Shown one piece after another: positions 18,648 to 28,776 of a stretch of DNA of 64,000 bases. Each line of letters opens with the position of its first letter. Within the stretch, counting starts at the first letter, position 1. The stretch spans positions 62,001-126,000 of the forward strand of contig CABYED010000002.1 of NCBI GenBank assembly GCA_902517815.1, given 5' to 3'. A program made the translations under genes and the position numbers. Below the pieces are notes generated by a model. The model saw only the letters and a list, made by a program, of their open reading frames with translations. It did no database searches and had not been told where the DNA came from. This DNA comes from an uncultured SAR116 cluster alpha proteobacterium (lineage in GTDB: Bacteria > Pseudomonadota > Alphaproteobacteria > Puniceispirillales > Marisalimonadaceae).

Positions 18648-19604
18648 CTAATTATTTTTGATCAAATTAACAAAAACTTCTTCAAGGCGGACATTTTTAG
18701 TAGATAAATCTAATATTTTTAAATCTGTTTTATAAATTGTTTCTATAACTTTATTCATAGATGTGTGTCTAGGGTCGAAGTATATTTCAACTTTATTTTT
18801 AAGAATTTTAACATTACCAATATTTTTAAGACAGTTCTTATCTTTTTCAGTAATCTTGTCATTAGTCAATGTAATAAATATTACTTTTTGACTTGATTTT
18901 GAAAGTAATGATTTTTTTGTTTCATTAGCAATGATTTTGCCCTTATTGATTATGGCAATATGATCGCATAAAAATTCAGCCTCTTCTAAATAATGTGTGG
19001 TTAATATTATTGTTACACCCAATTCATTTAATTTTTTAAAATAAGTCCATAGTTTTTGTCTTAATTCAACATCCACTCCTGCAGTTGGTTCATCTAATAT
19101 AATAATAGGTGGTGAATGAACCATCGCTTTAGCTACTAATAGTCTTCGTCTCATTCCACCAGATAATTTTCGACTATATATTTCAGCTTTGTCAGTCAAA
19201 TCCATTAATTTTAAAAGCTCATCTGTTCGCCAATTATTTTTTGGAACATTAAACATTCCAGAATGCAGATTGAGAGTTTCTTTTGGTGTGAAAAAAGCAT
19301 CTATGTTGAGTTCTTGTGGTACAACACCAACGGCGAGTTTAGATTGTTTTCTATATTTATCTATATCTAAACCCCATATAAATACTTTTCCAGAAGTTTT
19401 TATAACTGCTCCAGAAATAATATTAATTAGAGTTGATTTTCCTGCACCATTAGGTCCAAGTAAACCAAATATACTTCCAACGGAGACATTTAAGGATATA
19501 TCATCTAAGGCAATATTATTGACTTTATTATTATAAATTTTAGATAACTTTTCAATTTGCAATGCTAATTGATTATCTGGAACTTCCCAATATTTTTCTG
19601 TCAC
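18648..19604 (-). CDS. ABC transporter ATP-binding protein (ABC-2 type, YadG-like)
   Basis: The 318-residue ATPase has Walker A GPNGAGKSTL near residue 51, signature LSGGMRRRL, Walker B IIILDEPTAGVD and the switch histidine in LTTHYLEEAE. The C-terminal 90 residues resemble the extension of ABC-2 exporters of the YadG/drug-export class. No ABC-2 permease gene lies on either side within the window, so the membrane partner must be elsewhere. It is divergent from polA across a 180-base A/T-rich gap. Confidence 0.85.
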   Translation of the reverse strand: MTEKYWEVPDNQLALQIEKLSKIYNNKVNNIALDDISLNVSVGSIFGLLGPNGAGKSTLINIISGAVIKTSGKVFIWGLDIDKYRKQSKLAVGVVPQELNIDAFFTPKETLNLHSGMFNVPKNNWRTDELLKLMDLTDKAEIYSRKLSGGMRRRLLVAKAMVHSPPIIILDEPTAGVDVELRQKLWTYFKKLNELGVTIILTTHYLEEAEFLCDHIAIINKGKIIANETKKSLLSKSSQKVIFITLTNDKITEKDKNCLKNIGNVKILKNKVEIYFDPRHTSMNKVIETIYKTDLKILDLSTKNVRLEEVFVNLIKNN

Positions 19605-19784
19605 TTAAGCTCTTTCTTTTCTTAAATATATAATAATAAATAAAATGACATTAATTTTGATTTAATGACAACTCTCTAATAATTAATTATAATAATACTG
19701 TTAATAAAAAGGTTGCAAGGTAGTTTTAAATGCAATTTTTCTTAATACGAAAATAAATCTAATAAAAAGAATTCTTTAAATTAA

Positions 19785-22634
19785 ATGAATATATCGATTG
19801 AAAACAACCCAAGACCTAATCTTAAATTGAATGATCCAAATAATTTATTTCTTATTGATGGGTCGGGATATATTTTTAGAGCTTTTTATGGCCTACCTTC
19901 AATGAGCAACAATGATGGTGTTCCAGTAAATGCAGTATTTGGTTATACTAAAATGCTTCTAAAGCTTATTGATGATTTTAAACCAACTTATGTAGCAGTT
20001 ATATTTGACGTTGCTAGAAAAACTTTTAGAAATGATTTGTATGATTTGTATAAAGAAAATAGATCTGATCCTCCTGATGAATTAATCCCTCAATTTTCAA
20101 TTATACGAGATGCTACTAACGCGATTGGATTACCAGTTGTCGAAATGGAAGGGTATGAAGCTGATGACTTAATTGCTACATATTCAGATATAGCATCAAA
20201 AATGAATAAAAATGTTATAATTGTATCTAGTGATAAAGATTTGATGCAGCTAGTTGATCAAAATACAATTTTATTCGATCCTATGAAACAATCCTGGATA
20301 AATGATGATATAGTTTTTGAAAAATTTGGAGTTTATCCTAATAAAGTAATTGATGTTCAATCTCTTGCAGGTGATACTAGTGATAACATACCTGGTGTGC
20401 CAGGAATTGGTATTAAAACAGCAGCAGAATTAATTAACAAATATGGAGACCTGGATCAATTATTAAATAGAGCTTCTGAGATAAAACAAAATAAAAGAAG
20501 AGAAAATTTATTAGAGTTTGCAGATCAAGCAATATTGTCCAGATCATTAGTAACACTTAAAAAAGATGTTCCTATTAAATCTCAGATAGAAGAATTTAAA
20601 ATAAGTTCTGAATTAGAGTTAAATAAGTTAATTCCTTTTTTAAAAACACATGGTTTTAAAAGCATACTAAATAAATATGAAAATAGTAGAGAACTACAAA
20701 CTAATATCTCTAAATCTGAGATAAAAATTAATCCTGTTAAAAACATAAACGAATATAGCTCTATTTCCAAAAAATACGAATTAATTGAAAATAAAGATCA
20801 ATTGATAAAATTTTTAGAAAATTGTTATAGTAAATCAGTAATTGGATTTGATTGTGAAACTAATTCTTTAAATGCAAAAACTGCAGATTTAGTAGGGATT
20901 TCTCTTTCATGTGAAGAAGGTTTAGCCTGTTATATACCATTAAGACATGGACAAAAATTAGATGATAATCAATCCGACTTTAATTTTGATAATGTAAAAT
21001 CTTTTTATCAAATTCATTTTGAAGATGCCATTGAATTACTTAAACCTATTTTAGAGGATAAATCCATTTTAAAAATTGGTCATAACATCAAATTTGATGC
21101 GTTAGTAGTTAAACAACAACAAAATGGTAATATAAATATTGATCCAATTGGAGATACTATGTGCCTTTCTTATGTTATTGATTCAGGCAGAGTAGATAGT
21201 CACAAATTGGATGCTATGGCTTTTCGTGAATTAAATCACAATACAATCAAATACGAAGATGTTTGTGGAAAGGGCAAAAACAAAATCTTATTTAATCAAT
21301 TGTCACCATCTGATGCATTAGATTATGCATCTGAAGATGCAGATATAACTTTAGCAATATATAATAGAGTTTTACCGAGAGTATTTAAGGATAAAAAATA
21401 TTCTGTTTATAAAAGATTAGAAAATCCATTAATTAATGTATTAATAGAAATGGAAAATACCGGTATAACGATAAATGCACAAAAACTATCAGAAATTTCC
21501 AAAAATTTATCTGATGAAATTGTAAAATTAGAAAATAAAATTTTTGATTATAGTGGTAAAACTTTCAATGTGGGTTCTCCAAAACAATTAGGAGAAATTT
21601 TATTTGATGAAATGAAGATTAAAGGTGGTAAACGGTCCAAAAATGGATCCTGGCAAACTAGTGTAGAGGTTCTTGAAAATCTATCAGATTTAGGACATGA
21701 AATTGCACAACTAATTTTGAATTGGAGGCATTTTTCTAAGTTAAAGAGTACTTATACTGATGCATTAGTTGAACAAATAAATCCAAAAACTAAAAGAGTC
21801 CATACAAATTATTCAATGGTTGGCGCAAGTACTGGAAGATTATCTTCTTCAAATCCTAATTTACAGAATATACCCATAAAAACAAAAGAAGGAAGATTAA
21901 TTAGGACAGCTTTTGAGTCTAAGCCAGGTTTTAAATTAGTATCTATGGACTATTCACAAATTGAATTAAGGCTAATAGCGCACATAGCTGATGAAATAAA
22001 AATGTTGGATGCATTTAATAATGATCTAGACATCCACTCTGACACTGCTTCAAAAGTCTTTGGGATTCCAATAAATGATATAACATCAGATTTAAGAAGG
22101 AAAGCTAAAGCTATAAACTTTGGAATTATATATGGTATTTCTGCATACGGTCTTGCGAAACAATTGAAGTGCTCTGCAAATGAAGCAAAAGAATTTATAG
22201 ATTCATATTTCAAAAGATTTCCAAGAATTAGAGATTATATGGAAGAGATTAAATCTAAATTAGAAGAAAATGGCTTCGTAGAAACGCTGTTCAATAGACG
22301 TATCTATATAAATGATAGCAATTCAAAAAATCAAAGGTTAAAAGGGTTTGCTGAAAGGCAAGCGATCAATGCGCCTATTCAAGGATCAGCTGCTGATATA
22401 ATAAAACTAGCAATGGTAAAAATACACAAAAACTTATTTAATTATAAAAATGATGTTTCAATGCTAATGCAAGTTCATGATGAGCTTGTATTTGAGATAA
22501 AAGAAAATAGCATTGATAAATATTCAAAGATTATCCAAGAAATTATGGAGCATGCTAATTTACCTAGAGTTTCATTGAACGTAAATTTAAAAGTAGATAC
22601 TGGTTTTGGAGATAATTGGGCTGAAGCTCATTAG
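19785..22634 (+). CDS. polA: DNA polymerase I
   Basis: The 949-residue enzyme fills gaps and removes RNA primers. The 5' nuclease domain (residues 20-300) has LIDGSGYIFRAFYGL and the GDTSDNIPGVPGIG helix-hairpin-helix. The 3'-5' exonuclease domain keeps its acidic residues (FDCETNSL, HNIKFD and YASEDAD), so proofreading looks intact. The polymerase domain has motif A SMDYSQIELR, motif B RRKAKAINFGIIYG and motif C QVHDELVFE. The ATG is not preceded by a strong Shine-Dalgarno site. Confidence 0.98.
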   Translation: MNISIENNPRPNLKLNDPNNLFLIDGSGYIFRAFYGLPSMSNNDGVPVNAVFGYTKMLLKLIDDFKPTYVAVIFDVARKTFRNDLYDLYKENRSDPPDELIPQFSIIRDATNAIGLPVVEMEGYEADDLIATYSDIASKMNKNVIIVSSDKDLMQLVDQNTILFDPMKQSWINDDIVFEKFGVYPNKVIDVQSLAGDTSDNIPGVPGIGIKTAAELINKYGDLDQLLNRASEIKQNKRRENLLEFADQAILSRSLVTLKKDVPIKSQIEEFKISSELELNKLIPFLKTHGFKSILNKYENSRELQTNISKSEIKINPVKNINEYSSISKKYELIENKDQLIKFLENCYSKSVIGFDCETNSLNAKTADLVGISLSCEEGLACYIPLRHGQKLDDNQSDFNFDNVKSFYQIHFEDAIELLKPILEDKSILKIGHNIKFDALVVKQQQNGNINIDPIGDTMCLSYVIDSGRVDSHKLDAMAFRELNHNTIKYEDVCGKGKNKILFNQLSPSDALDYASEDADITLAIYNRVLPRVFKDKKYSVYKRLENPLINVLIEMENTGITINAQKLSEISKNLSDEIVKLENKIFDYSGKTFNVGSPKQLGEILFDEMKIKGGKRSKNGSWQTSVEVLENLSDLGHEIAQLILNWRHFSKLKSTYTDALVEQINPKTKRVHTNYSMVGASTGRLSSSNPNLQNIPIKTKEGRLIRTAFESKPGFKLVSMDYSQIELRLIAHIADEIKMLDAFNNDLDIHSDTASKVFGIPINDITSDLRRKAKAINFGIIYGISAYGLAKQLKCSANEAKEFIDSYFKRFPRIRDYMEEIKSKLEENGFVETLFNRRIYINDSNSKNQRLKGFAERQAINAPIQGSAADIIKLAMVKIHKNLFNYKNDVSMLMQVHDELVFEIKENSIDKYSKIIQEIMEHANLPRVSLNVNLKVDTGFGDNWAEAH

Positions 22635-22688
22635 ATCTTATGAATATAAATTAACGTAATTTAGCCTTGAATAAACCAAAATTTTCCA

Positions 22689-22706
22689 TTCATATTATGA
22701 TATGAA
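22689..22706. promoter_or_regulatory. Perfect inverted repeat upstream of chvI
   Basis: TTCATAT at 22689-22695 and ATATGAA at 22700-22706 form a perfect 7+7 palindrome around TATG, 32 bases before the chvI ATG. It lies where a regulator or the promoter would sit. It could be an operator for autoregulation by ChvI, or chance in A/T-rich DNA. No T run follows, so it is not a terminator. Confidence 0.3.
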
Positions 22707-22737
22707 TTAAATTTTAATTAAAAAAACAGGCAAAAGA

Positions 22738-23427
22738 ATGAGTGAAAAAATAATTCTTATTGATGATGATAACAACATTTTAACTTCAGTTTCAGTATCT
22801 TTGAAAGCTGAAGGTTGGGTGGTTGAAACTTATAATGACAGTGAACAAGGGCTAATTGCAATTCAAAGAAACACACCAGATATAGCAATTTTAGATATTA
22901 AAATGCCAAAACTTGACGGTATGGAAGTTTTAAAAAAATTAAGAGAATCAAATGATGTTCCGGTAATTTTTTTAACAAGTAAAGATGATGAAATTGACGA
23001 AGCGATTGGTCTTAGAATGGGAGCTGATGATTATATTACTAAGCCATTTTCCCAAAAGCTTTTGATTGAAAGAATAAGAGCTGTACTCAGACGAAGCTCA
23101 TATAAAAATAATGATGTATCAGATAGGTTGATTCAAAGAAATAATTTATCGCTTGATCCAGATAGACATCTTTGTAAATGGAAAGGTGAAGAAATAAGGC
23201 TTACAGTTACTGAATTTTTAATTCTTTATTCTTTAGCTCAAAGACCTGGATTAGTAAAAAACAGAGATCAACTCATTGATACAGCTTATGGTGAAACTAT
23301 ATATGTCGATGATAGAACAATTGATAGTCATATCAAAAGAATGAGAAGGAAATTTAAAGTTTATGATCAAGATTTTGATCATATTGAGACTTTGTATGGT
23401 GTGGGATATAGATATAGAGATTCATAA
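22738..23427 (+). CDS. chvI: OmpR-family response regulator, ChvI-like
   Basis: The receiver domain has IDDDN at residues 7-11, the phospho-acceptor Asp in IAILDIKMP, the Thr in FLTSKD and Lys in YITKPF. The C-terminal winged helix includes [17 protein letters not shown] and [17 protein letters not shown]. The gene is three bases upstream of its kinase. The ChvG/ChvI (ExoS/ChvI) pair in alphaproteobacteria controls envelope and acid-stress responses. Naming rests on similarity plus position close to ahcY. Confidence 0.85.
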   Translation: MSEKIILIDDDNNILTSVSVSLKAEGWVVETYNDSEQGLIAIQRNTPDIAILDIKMPKLDGMEVLKKLRESNDVPVIFLTSKDDEIDEAIGLRMGADDYITKPFSQKLLIERIRAVLRRSSYKNNDVSDRLIQRNNLSLDPDRHLCKWKGEEIRLTVTEFLILYSLAQRPGLVKNRDQLIDTAYGETIYVDDRTIDSHIKRMRRKFKVYDQDFDHIETLYGVGYRYRDS

Positions 23428-23430
23428 AAA

Positions 23431-25035
23431 TTGAAATTTATTTTTAAAAAACTGGAGAAGTTATATTTCCCTCTGAAAATGAGGATTTTATTCATAATTT
23501 TATTACCAGTTATATTGTATCCAATCATTTTAATTTATTTTAATAAGTATCAAGATATTCTAATTAAGTCAGAATTTGCAGCTATTGAAAGACAAGGTTT
23601 AACTCTGACTAAAGCGCTTGCGTTGGCAGAAAATCAGTATGGTTTAATCCAGAATAATCAAATATCAAGTCCAGCTCTACAAAGTCTTATCCCAAAGGTT
23701 GAATATGGTTCTAACATACGAGCAAGGCTTTTTAATATGTATGGAAATTTAATAGCAGATACAAAAGCAAGTATGAAGTACAGTCCATTTGTTGAAGTGA
23801 GCCCGTTACCAGCTGTTGACAATAGTTTTTCCATAAAAAATAGTTTAACAAAATTTGTATCTTTATTTTCAAATTTAATATCAAAACCCCTTAATTTACC
23901 TCTGTATAGAGATAATATCATTTTCTCATTTGAGGACTTTCCAGAAGTTATTATGGCTTTAAAAGGGAGAACAAAAAAAATATTGCGACAAGATAGTACA
24001 GGCAAACTTTATTTGTCTGTAGCTATACCAATAAAGAACATTCGTATGGTTAGAGGAGCCGTTCTTCTTTCTGTTTCAGGAGAAAAAATTGAACAAGAAT
24101 TAGTTGATCTGGAAACTGAACTTTTTAAAGCTTTTGGTCTTATATTGTTAGCAACTATCGCTTTGGCTATTTATTTTGGAAGATCAATTACAAATCCAAT
24201 AGTGAGATTGTCCAATGAAGCAGATAAAATTGCAGAGGACAAAACACTTAAAACTTTTAACCTAAATAAATTCAGAAATAGGAAAGATGAAATAGGTAAT
24301 TTAGCACAATCTTTTTTTAAAATGACTAATGAGTTACAAAAAAGAATAGATCATATTGCAGAGTTCGCTGCTGATGTGGCACACGAGTTAAAAAATCCAA
24401 TAACTTCCGTTAGATCAGCTTCAGAAACAATTACAAAAGTTAGAAGTTTGAGTGAACAAAAAAAATTAATTAAAGTAATACAAAATGATGTTGAAAGAAT
24501 AGATAGATTGATAAATGATATTTCTGCTGCTTCTAGATTAGATGCAGAATTATCAAGAATAGAAATTAAAGAAATCAATATTTCAAATCTTCTTGAAACT
24601 CTTGTTGATATAAGATCATCTACAATTAATTCAAAAATTAATCTTTTGAAGCACACCGAGGATATTCATATTTTAGGTGATGAAAATAAGATTGCACAAG
24701 TTTTTGACAATTTGATACAAAATGCTATTTCCTTTTCTACAGAAAACAATTTTATAAATATTCGAATAGAAAAAAATGTAGAAAAAGTAACCATTACAGT
24801 TGAAGATAATGGTCTAGGTTTTTCAAAAGGATCTTTAAAGAAGGTCTTTGACAGATTTTATACAGACAGACCCAAAAATGAAAAATTTGGCAACCACTCA
24901 GGCTTGGGATTATCTATTTCCAAACAGATTGTTGAAGCGCATGGTGGTTCTATAGAGGCTTTAAACCGTTTAAATCAAAAGAGTGAATGTCTTGGAGGAA
25001 GCGTTAGAGTTTCTTTTCCAGAAATCAAAACATAA
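23431..25035 (+). CDS. chvG: Sensor histidine kinase, ChvG-like
   Basis: The 534-residue kinase has a first membrane segment at about residues 16-36, a periplasmic sensor part of about 190 residues, and a second segment near 232-250. A HAMP domain follows (GRSITNPIVRLSNEAD). The HisKA box has the phospho-acceptor His in AADVAHELKNPITS, and the ATPase domain has N box DNLIQNAI, G1 VEDNGLGFS and G2 HSGLGLSISKQIV. It starts at TTG three bases after chvI. In other alphaproteobacteria hprK and PTS genes follow; here ahcY follows after 79 bases. Confidence 0.85.
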   Translation: MKFIFKKLEKLYFPLKMRILFIILLPVILYPIILIYFNKYQDILIKSEFAAIERQGLTLTKALALAENQYGLIQNNQISSPALQSLIPKVEYGSNIRARLFNMYGNLIADTKASMKYSPFVEVSPLPAVDNSFSIKNSLTKFVSLFSNLISKPLNLPLYRDNIIFSFEDFPEVIMALKGRTKKILRQDSTGKLYLSVAIPIKNIRMVRGAVLLSVSGEKIEQELVDLETELFKAFGLILLATIALAIYFGRSITNPIVRLSNEADKIAEDKTLKTFNLNKFRNRKDEIGNLAQSFFKMTNELQKRIDHIAEFAADVAHELKNPITSVRSASETITKVRSLSEQKKLIKVIQNDVERIDRLINDISAASRLDAELSRIEIKEINISNLLETLVDIRSSTINSKINLLKHTEDIHILGDENKIAQVFDNLIQNAISFSTENNFINIRIEKNVEKVTITVEDNGLGFSKGSLKKVFDRFYTDRPKNEKFGNHSGLGLSISKQIVEAHGGSIEALNRLNQKSECLGGSVRVSFPEIKT

Positions 25036-25114
25036 ATTTTCTAAATATTTCAATTCAAGCTTTTAATGTACAATTTTAAATGTTATAGAATTTCAACAGT
25101 AAAGAAGGATTGTT

Positions 25115-26506
25115 ATGAAAGATTACTCAATTACAGATATAAATCTCGCCGAATGGGGAAGAAAAGAAATTTCAATCGCTGAGACTGAAATGCCAGGATT
25201 AATGGCATGTAGAGAACTGTTTTCAAATGATAAACCATTAGAAGGCACAAGGATTGCAGGTTGTTTGCATATGACGATTCAAACAGCTGTATTGATAGAA
25301 ACGTTAACAAGTCTAGGTGCTAGTCTAAGATGGGCTAGCTGTAACATTTTTTCAACTCAAGATCATGCAGCTGCGGCAATAGCAAACCAAAATATTCCAG
25401 TTTTTGCAAAAAAAGGTGAAACTTTAAAAGAATATTGGAATTATGTAGATCAAATATTTACTTGGTCGGATGATAAAGTTGCAAATATGATATTAGATGA
25501 TGGTGGCGACGCAACTTTATACATTATACTGGGTTCTAAAGCAGAAAATGGTGAACAAGTTTTACCTACCCCGGTTAATGAAGAAGAAGAAGCTCTTAAG
25601 GCACAAATTTTATCCAGACTTGAAAGTTCTCCAGGATGGTTCACTAAAGTTAAAAATAGTATAAAAGGCGTTACTGAAGAAACAACTACAGGGGTTCTTA
25701 GATTATATCAAATGGCAGAAAAAGGAGATCTTCCTTTTCCAGCAATTAATGTGAACGATTCAGTCACAAAATCTAAATTTGATAACCTTTATGGATGTAG
25801 AGAATCTTTAGTAGATGGAATTAGAAGAGCCACTGATGTGATGTTGTCTGGTAAAGTTGCTGTGGTTGCAGGTTATGGTGACGTTGGCAAAGGATCTGCC
25901 GCTTCACTTCGTCAAGGTGGGGCTAGAGTAATTGTAACTGAAATTGATCCTATTTGTGCATTACAAGCTGCAATGGAAGGATATGAAGTGTGTTCTATGG
26001 AAGAGGCATGTTCAAGGGGAGATATATTTGTAACGGCAACCGGGAACAAAGATGTTATTACTGTGGATCACATGAGGGAAATGAAAGATAGAGCTATCGT
26101 ATGTAACATTGGTCATTTTGATTCAGAAATTCAAGTTGAGTCACTTCAAAATATGAAATGGTCAGAGGTTAAGCCTCAAGTGGATGAGGTTGAGTTTCAA
26201 GACGGAAAACGTTTAATAGTTTTAGCAAAAGGAAGATTGGTAAACCTAGGATGTGCTACTGGACATCCTAGTTTTGTTATGAGTGCCTCTTTTACTAATC
26301 AAGTTCTTGCACAAATAGAGTTATGGGAAAAGCCAGAAAATTATAAAAATAAGGTATATACCCTGCCAAGACATTTAGACGAAAAAGTTGCTAAATTACA
26401 TCTTGATAAAGTTGGCGCTACTTTAAGTAAGCTTTCAAACGAACAGGCAGATTATATTGGGGTTCCAGTTCAAGGACCTTTTAAGTCAGACAATTATAGA
26501 TACTAA
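25115..26506 (+). CDS. ahcY: S-adenosyl-L-homocysteine hydrolase
   Basis: AhcY splits S-adenosylhomocysteine to adenosine and homocysteine, relieving product inhibition of methyltransferases. The 463-residue protein has the substrate region [15 protein letters not shown], the NAD-binding [18 protein letters not shown] near residue 248, and the C-terminal [10 protein letters not shown]. The AAGGA before the ATG is well placed. No SAH riboswitch-like GC-rich element is visible in the leader. tsaE begins three bases downstream. Confidence 0.97.
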   Translation: MKDYSITDINLAEWGRKEISIAETEMPGLMACRELFSNDKPLEGTRIAGCLHMTIQTAVLIETLTSLGASLRWASCNIFSTQDHAAAAIANQNIPVFAKKGETLKEYWNYVDQIFTWSDDKVANMILDDGGDATLYIILGSKAENGEQVLPTPVNEEEEALKAQILSRLESSPGWFTKVKNSIKGVTEETTTGVLRLYQMAEKGDLPFPAINVNDSVTKSKFDNLYGCRESLVDGIRRATDVMLSGKVAVVAGYGDVGKGSAASLRQGGARVIVTEIDPICALQAAMEGYEVCSMEEACSRGDIFVTATGNKDVITVDHMREMKDRAIVCNIGHFDSEIQVESLQNMKWSEVKPQVDEVEFQDGKRLIVLAKGRLVNLGCATGHPSFVMSASFTNQVLAQIELWEKPENYKNKVYTLPRHLDEKVAKLHLDKVGATLSKLSNEQADYIGVPVQGPFKSDNYRY

Positions 26507-26509
26507 TTT

Positions 26510-27000
26510 ATGAAATTGTTATTAGAAATAACGATTAAATCTAAAACTGAAATGCATAACTTTGGTATACAATTGGCAAAGTTGTTTTCGTTAAATGATC
26601 TGATTACATTTGACGGCGATTTAGGTGTTGGTAAAACTTTTCTATGTAAATCAATAATAAATAACTTAACAAAAATTAATGAAGTTGTAAGTCCTACATT
26701 TAATATTGTTCAAACATATCCATTACAAGGAGATGAAGAAATCTGGCATTGTGATTTTTATAGGATTAATAGTTTTGAAGAAATAGATGAAATTGGAGTT
26801 TTTGAGGATTTAAAAAAAAAATTATTCTTCTTGAGTGGCCAAAATTTAAACTTGAATTAAGTCAATTTAATCCATTGAATCTTAATATTGAGATTATAAA
26901 AAATAATCAAAGTAATTTATCTGAGTATAGAAAAATTTCTTTATCTGGCGCAAAAAAATGGGATAATAAAATTAATAATCTACATAACTTTTTAGCTTAA
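26510..27000 (+). CDS. tsaE: tRNA t6A biosynthesis ATPase TsaE, split by a frameshift at a run of ten A
   Basis: TsaE supports TsaBCD in making t6A in ANN-decoding tRNAs. The first frame (to a stop at 26860) has the P-loop GDLGVGKTFL, SPTFNIVQTY and HCDFYRI motifs, then reaches ten A at 26812-26821. After the tract the zero frame gives LFFLSGQNLN and stops, while the -1 frame gives IILLEWPKFKLEL, the conserved end of TsaE, and runs 60 codons to a stop at 27000. The reading frame is therefore restored only by a -1 shift or one extra A. This could be slippage by polymerase or ribosome, a sequencing or assembly error, or a recent mutation. Confidence 0.85.
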
Positions 27001-27013
27001 TGAGGTCAATAAT

Positions 27014-28423
27014 TTGAATTATGTCTTTTATGACTTAGAAACTACAGGAAGACATTCTGCCTGGGATCAAATTATTCAAGTGGCGGCTATACTTACAGAT
27101 GATAAATTTAATATGATTGACAAATTTGAGGAGAGATGTCGATTAAAAAAAGGTTTAGTACCTTATCCTGAGGCATTAATTGTAAATAAAACATCTGTTG
27201 GAGTTTTAAAAAATGTAAATCTGTCACATTATGAGTTAATAAAAAAAATAGAAACAACATTTAAAAAATGGTCGCCAGCAATTTTTATTGGATATAATTC
27301 AATAAATTTTGATGAAGAATTTATTAGAAAAACTTTTTTTAAAACTCTTTTTGAGCCTTATTTAACACAATTTAATGGTAACAAAAGAGCTGATGTAATT
27401 GGTATGACTAGAGCATCTAAATTTTATTTTCCCGATTGTCTAAAAGTTGGAGTTAATGAAAAGGGGAATCAAGTTTTTAAATTAGATGTCTTAACTGAAC
27501 TTAATAATATTTTTCACAATGCTCATGATGCTATGGGTGATGTAGAAGCTACCAAAGAAATTGCAAAAATTTTACATAAAAGTTCTAATAAAGTTTGGAA
27601 TGCTGGGCTTAAAAATAATAATAAAATAGATGTAGATAACTTCCTAATCCAAAATAAAATTGTTTGTATGGATGAATATCTTTTTGGTAAATTCAATGTT
27701 CATGCTGTTACTTATATTTGCAAGAATCAATTTAATTATCCTCAATGTTTTGATTTATTCCACGATCCACTAGATTATATTGATATGTCTATTAAAGATT
27801 TAAAAATTAAAATGAAACATAAACCTAAATTAATTAAAGAAATTAAAAATAATAAAAATCCTATCTTATTAGATTCAAGTTTTGTTCATAAAATGCCAAT
27901 GTATCAATCAATTGGTATGGAAGTTTTAACTCACAGAGCAGAAATTATTAAACAAAGTTCTGATTTTAAAAATAAAATCCAAACAATTCTTTTTGAAGAG
28001 CACGAGACAAGACAAATGACTAAATCACAGATTGATATATTGCCCGAAGAAAGTATTTATTCTGGTGGTTTCCCTGATAATCACGAAAAATCCAAAATGA
28101 TTGATTTTCATAATGCTGATTGGGAAGAAAGATTTTATATTTCAAATCAATTTAAAGATCAACGTTATAAATATTTTGCTCATTCGTTAATTTATGAAGA
28201 GATGCCTCATGTACTTCCTAAATCTGACTATGAAAACATCCATAAAATTATTGCCAATCAGATTTTAAGCACTGATAATGAAAAGTGGAATACAATCCCA
28301 AAGGCATACCATGAGCTAGATAATTTACGTGAAGAATATGAAAGACAAGGTAATGATGAAAAGTTGTTATTTTTAGAAGATTGGGATCATTTTCTACAAG
28401 ATCTTGAAAAACAGTATCAATGA
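27014..28423 (+). CDS. sbcB: Exodeoxyribonuclease I
   Basis: ExoI degrades single-stranded DNA 3' to 5'. The N-terminal DEDDh exonuclease domain has YDLETTGRHSAWDQIIQ with the first acidic pair, GYNSINFDEEFIRKTF, and HNAHDAMGDVEAT with the His and last Asp. An ExoI C-terminal helical domain occupies residues 220-469. The start is TTG at 27014 with GAGG at 27002-27005. In many alphaproteobacteria this position between tsaE and trxA holds amgK, murU, addB and addA, so the locus has been remodelled. Confidence 0.9.
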   Translation: MNYVFYDLETTGRHSAWDQIIQVAAILTDDKFNMIDKFEERCRLKKGLVPYPEALIVNKTSVGVLKNVNLSHYELIKKIETTFKKWSPAIFIGYNSINFDEEFIRKTFFKTLFEPYLTQFNGNKRADVIGMTRASKFYFPDCLKVGVNEKGNQVFKLDVLTELNNIFHNAHDAMGDVEATKEIAKILHKSSNKVWNAGLKNNNKIDVDNFLIQNKIVCMDEYLFGKFNVHAVTYICKNQFNYPQCFDLFHDPLDYIDMSIKDLKIKMKHKPKLIKEIKNNKNPILLDSSFVHKMPMYQSIGMEVLTHRAEIIKQSSDFKNKIQTILFEEHETRQMTKSQIDILPEESIYSGGFPDNHEKSKMIDFHNADWEERFYISNQFKDQRYKYFAHSLIYEEMPHVLPKSDYENIHKIIANQILSTDNEKWNTIPKAYHELDNLREEYERQGNDEKLLFLEDWDHFLQDLEKQYQ

Positions 28424-28455
28424 ATGTAAATTTTGTTAGTTAAGGAGAGATTAAA

Positions 28456-28776
28456 ATGGCAACAAATAAAACTGATGATCAAAACTTTAAAGTAGATGTA
28501 TTAGACTCTAAAGAACCTGTATTAGTAGATTTTTGGGCAGAATGGTGTGGACCTTGTAAAGCAATTGCACCTTCCTTAGAAGAATTATCTGAAGAAATGA
28601 GCAATAAATTAAAAGTTGTTAAAATTAATGTTGATGAAAATCCTTCAACATCTCAAGCTTATAGTATAAGAAGTATCCCTGCTTTAATGATCTTTAAGGA
28701 TGGAGAAAAAATCTCTGAGAAGATGGGGGCTCTTCCAAAATCAGCTCTTGAGTCATGGATTAAAGATACAATCTAA
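28456..28776 (+). CDS. trxA: Thioredoxin
   Basis: The 106-residue protein has the WCGPCK active site near residue 33, the cis-proline segment SIPALMIFKDG and the usual acidic/hydrophobic strands. It reduces protein disulphides in the cytoplasm. AAGGAGAG precedes the ATG. It is convergent with folC, the two overlapping by four bases at their ends. The trxA-folC-accD-trp neighbourhood is an old alphaproteobacterial arrangement, although there trxA is usually on the same strand as the rest. Confidence 0.95.
   Translation: MATNKTDDQNFKVDVLDSKEPVLVDFWAEWCGPCKAIAPSLEELSEEMSNKLKVVKINVDENPSTSQAYSIRSIPALMIFKDGEKISEKMGALPKSALESWIKDTI

Noticed and set aside
22689-22706. polA terminator
   Set aside because: The palindrome has no T run after it and is A/T-only apart from two pairs, so it is a weak terminator candidate.
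24351-24656. Minus-strand open frame inside chvG
   Set aside because: It is the shadow of the kinase domain and its composition follows the real gene.
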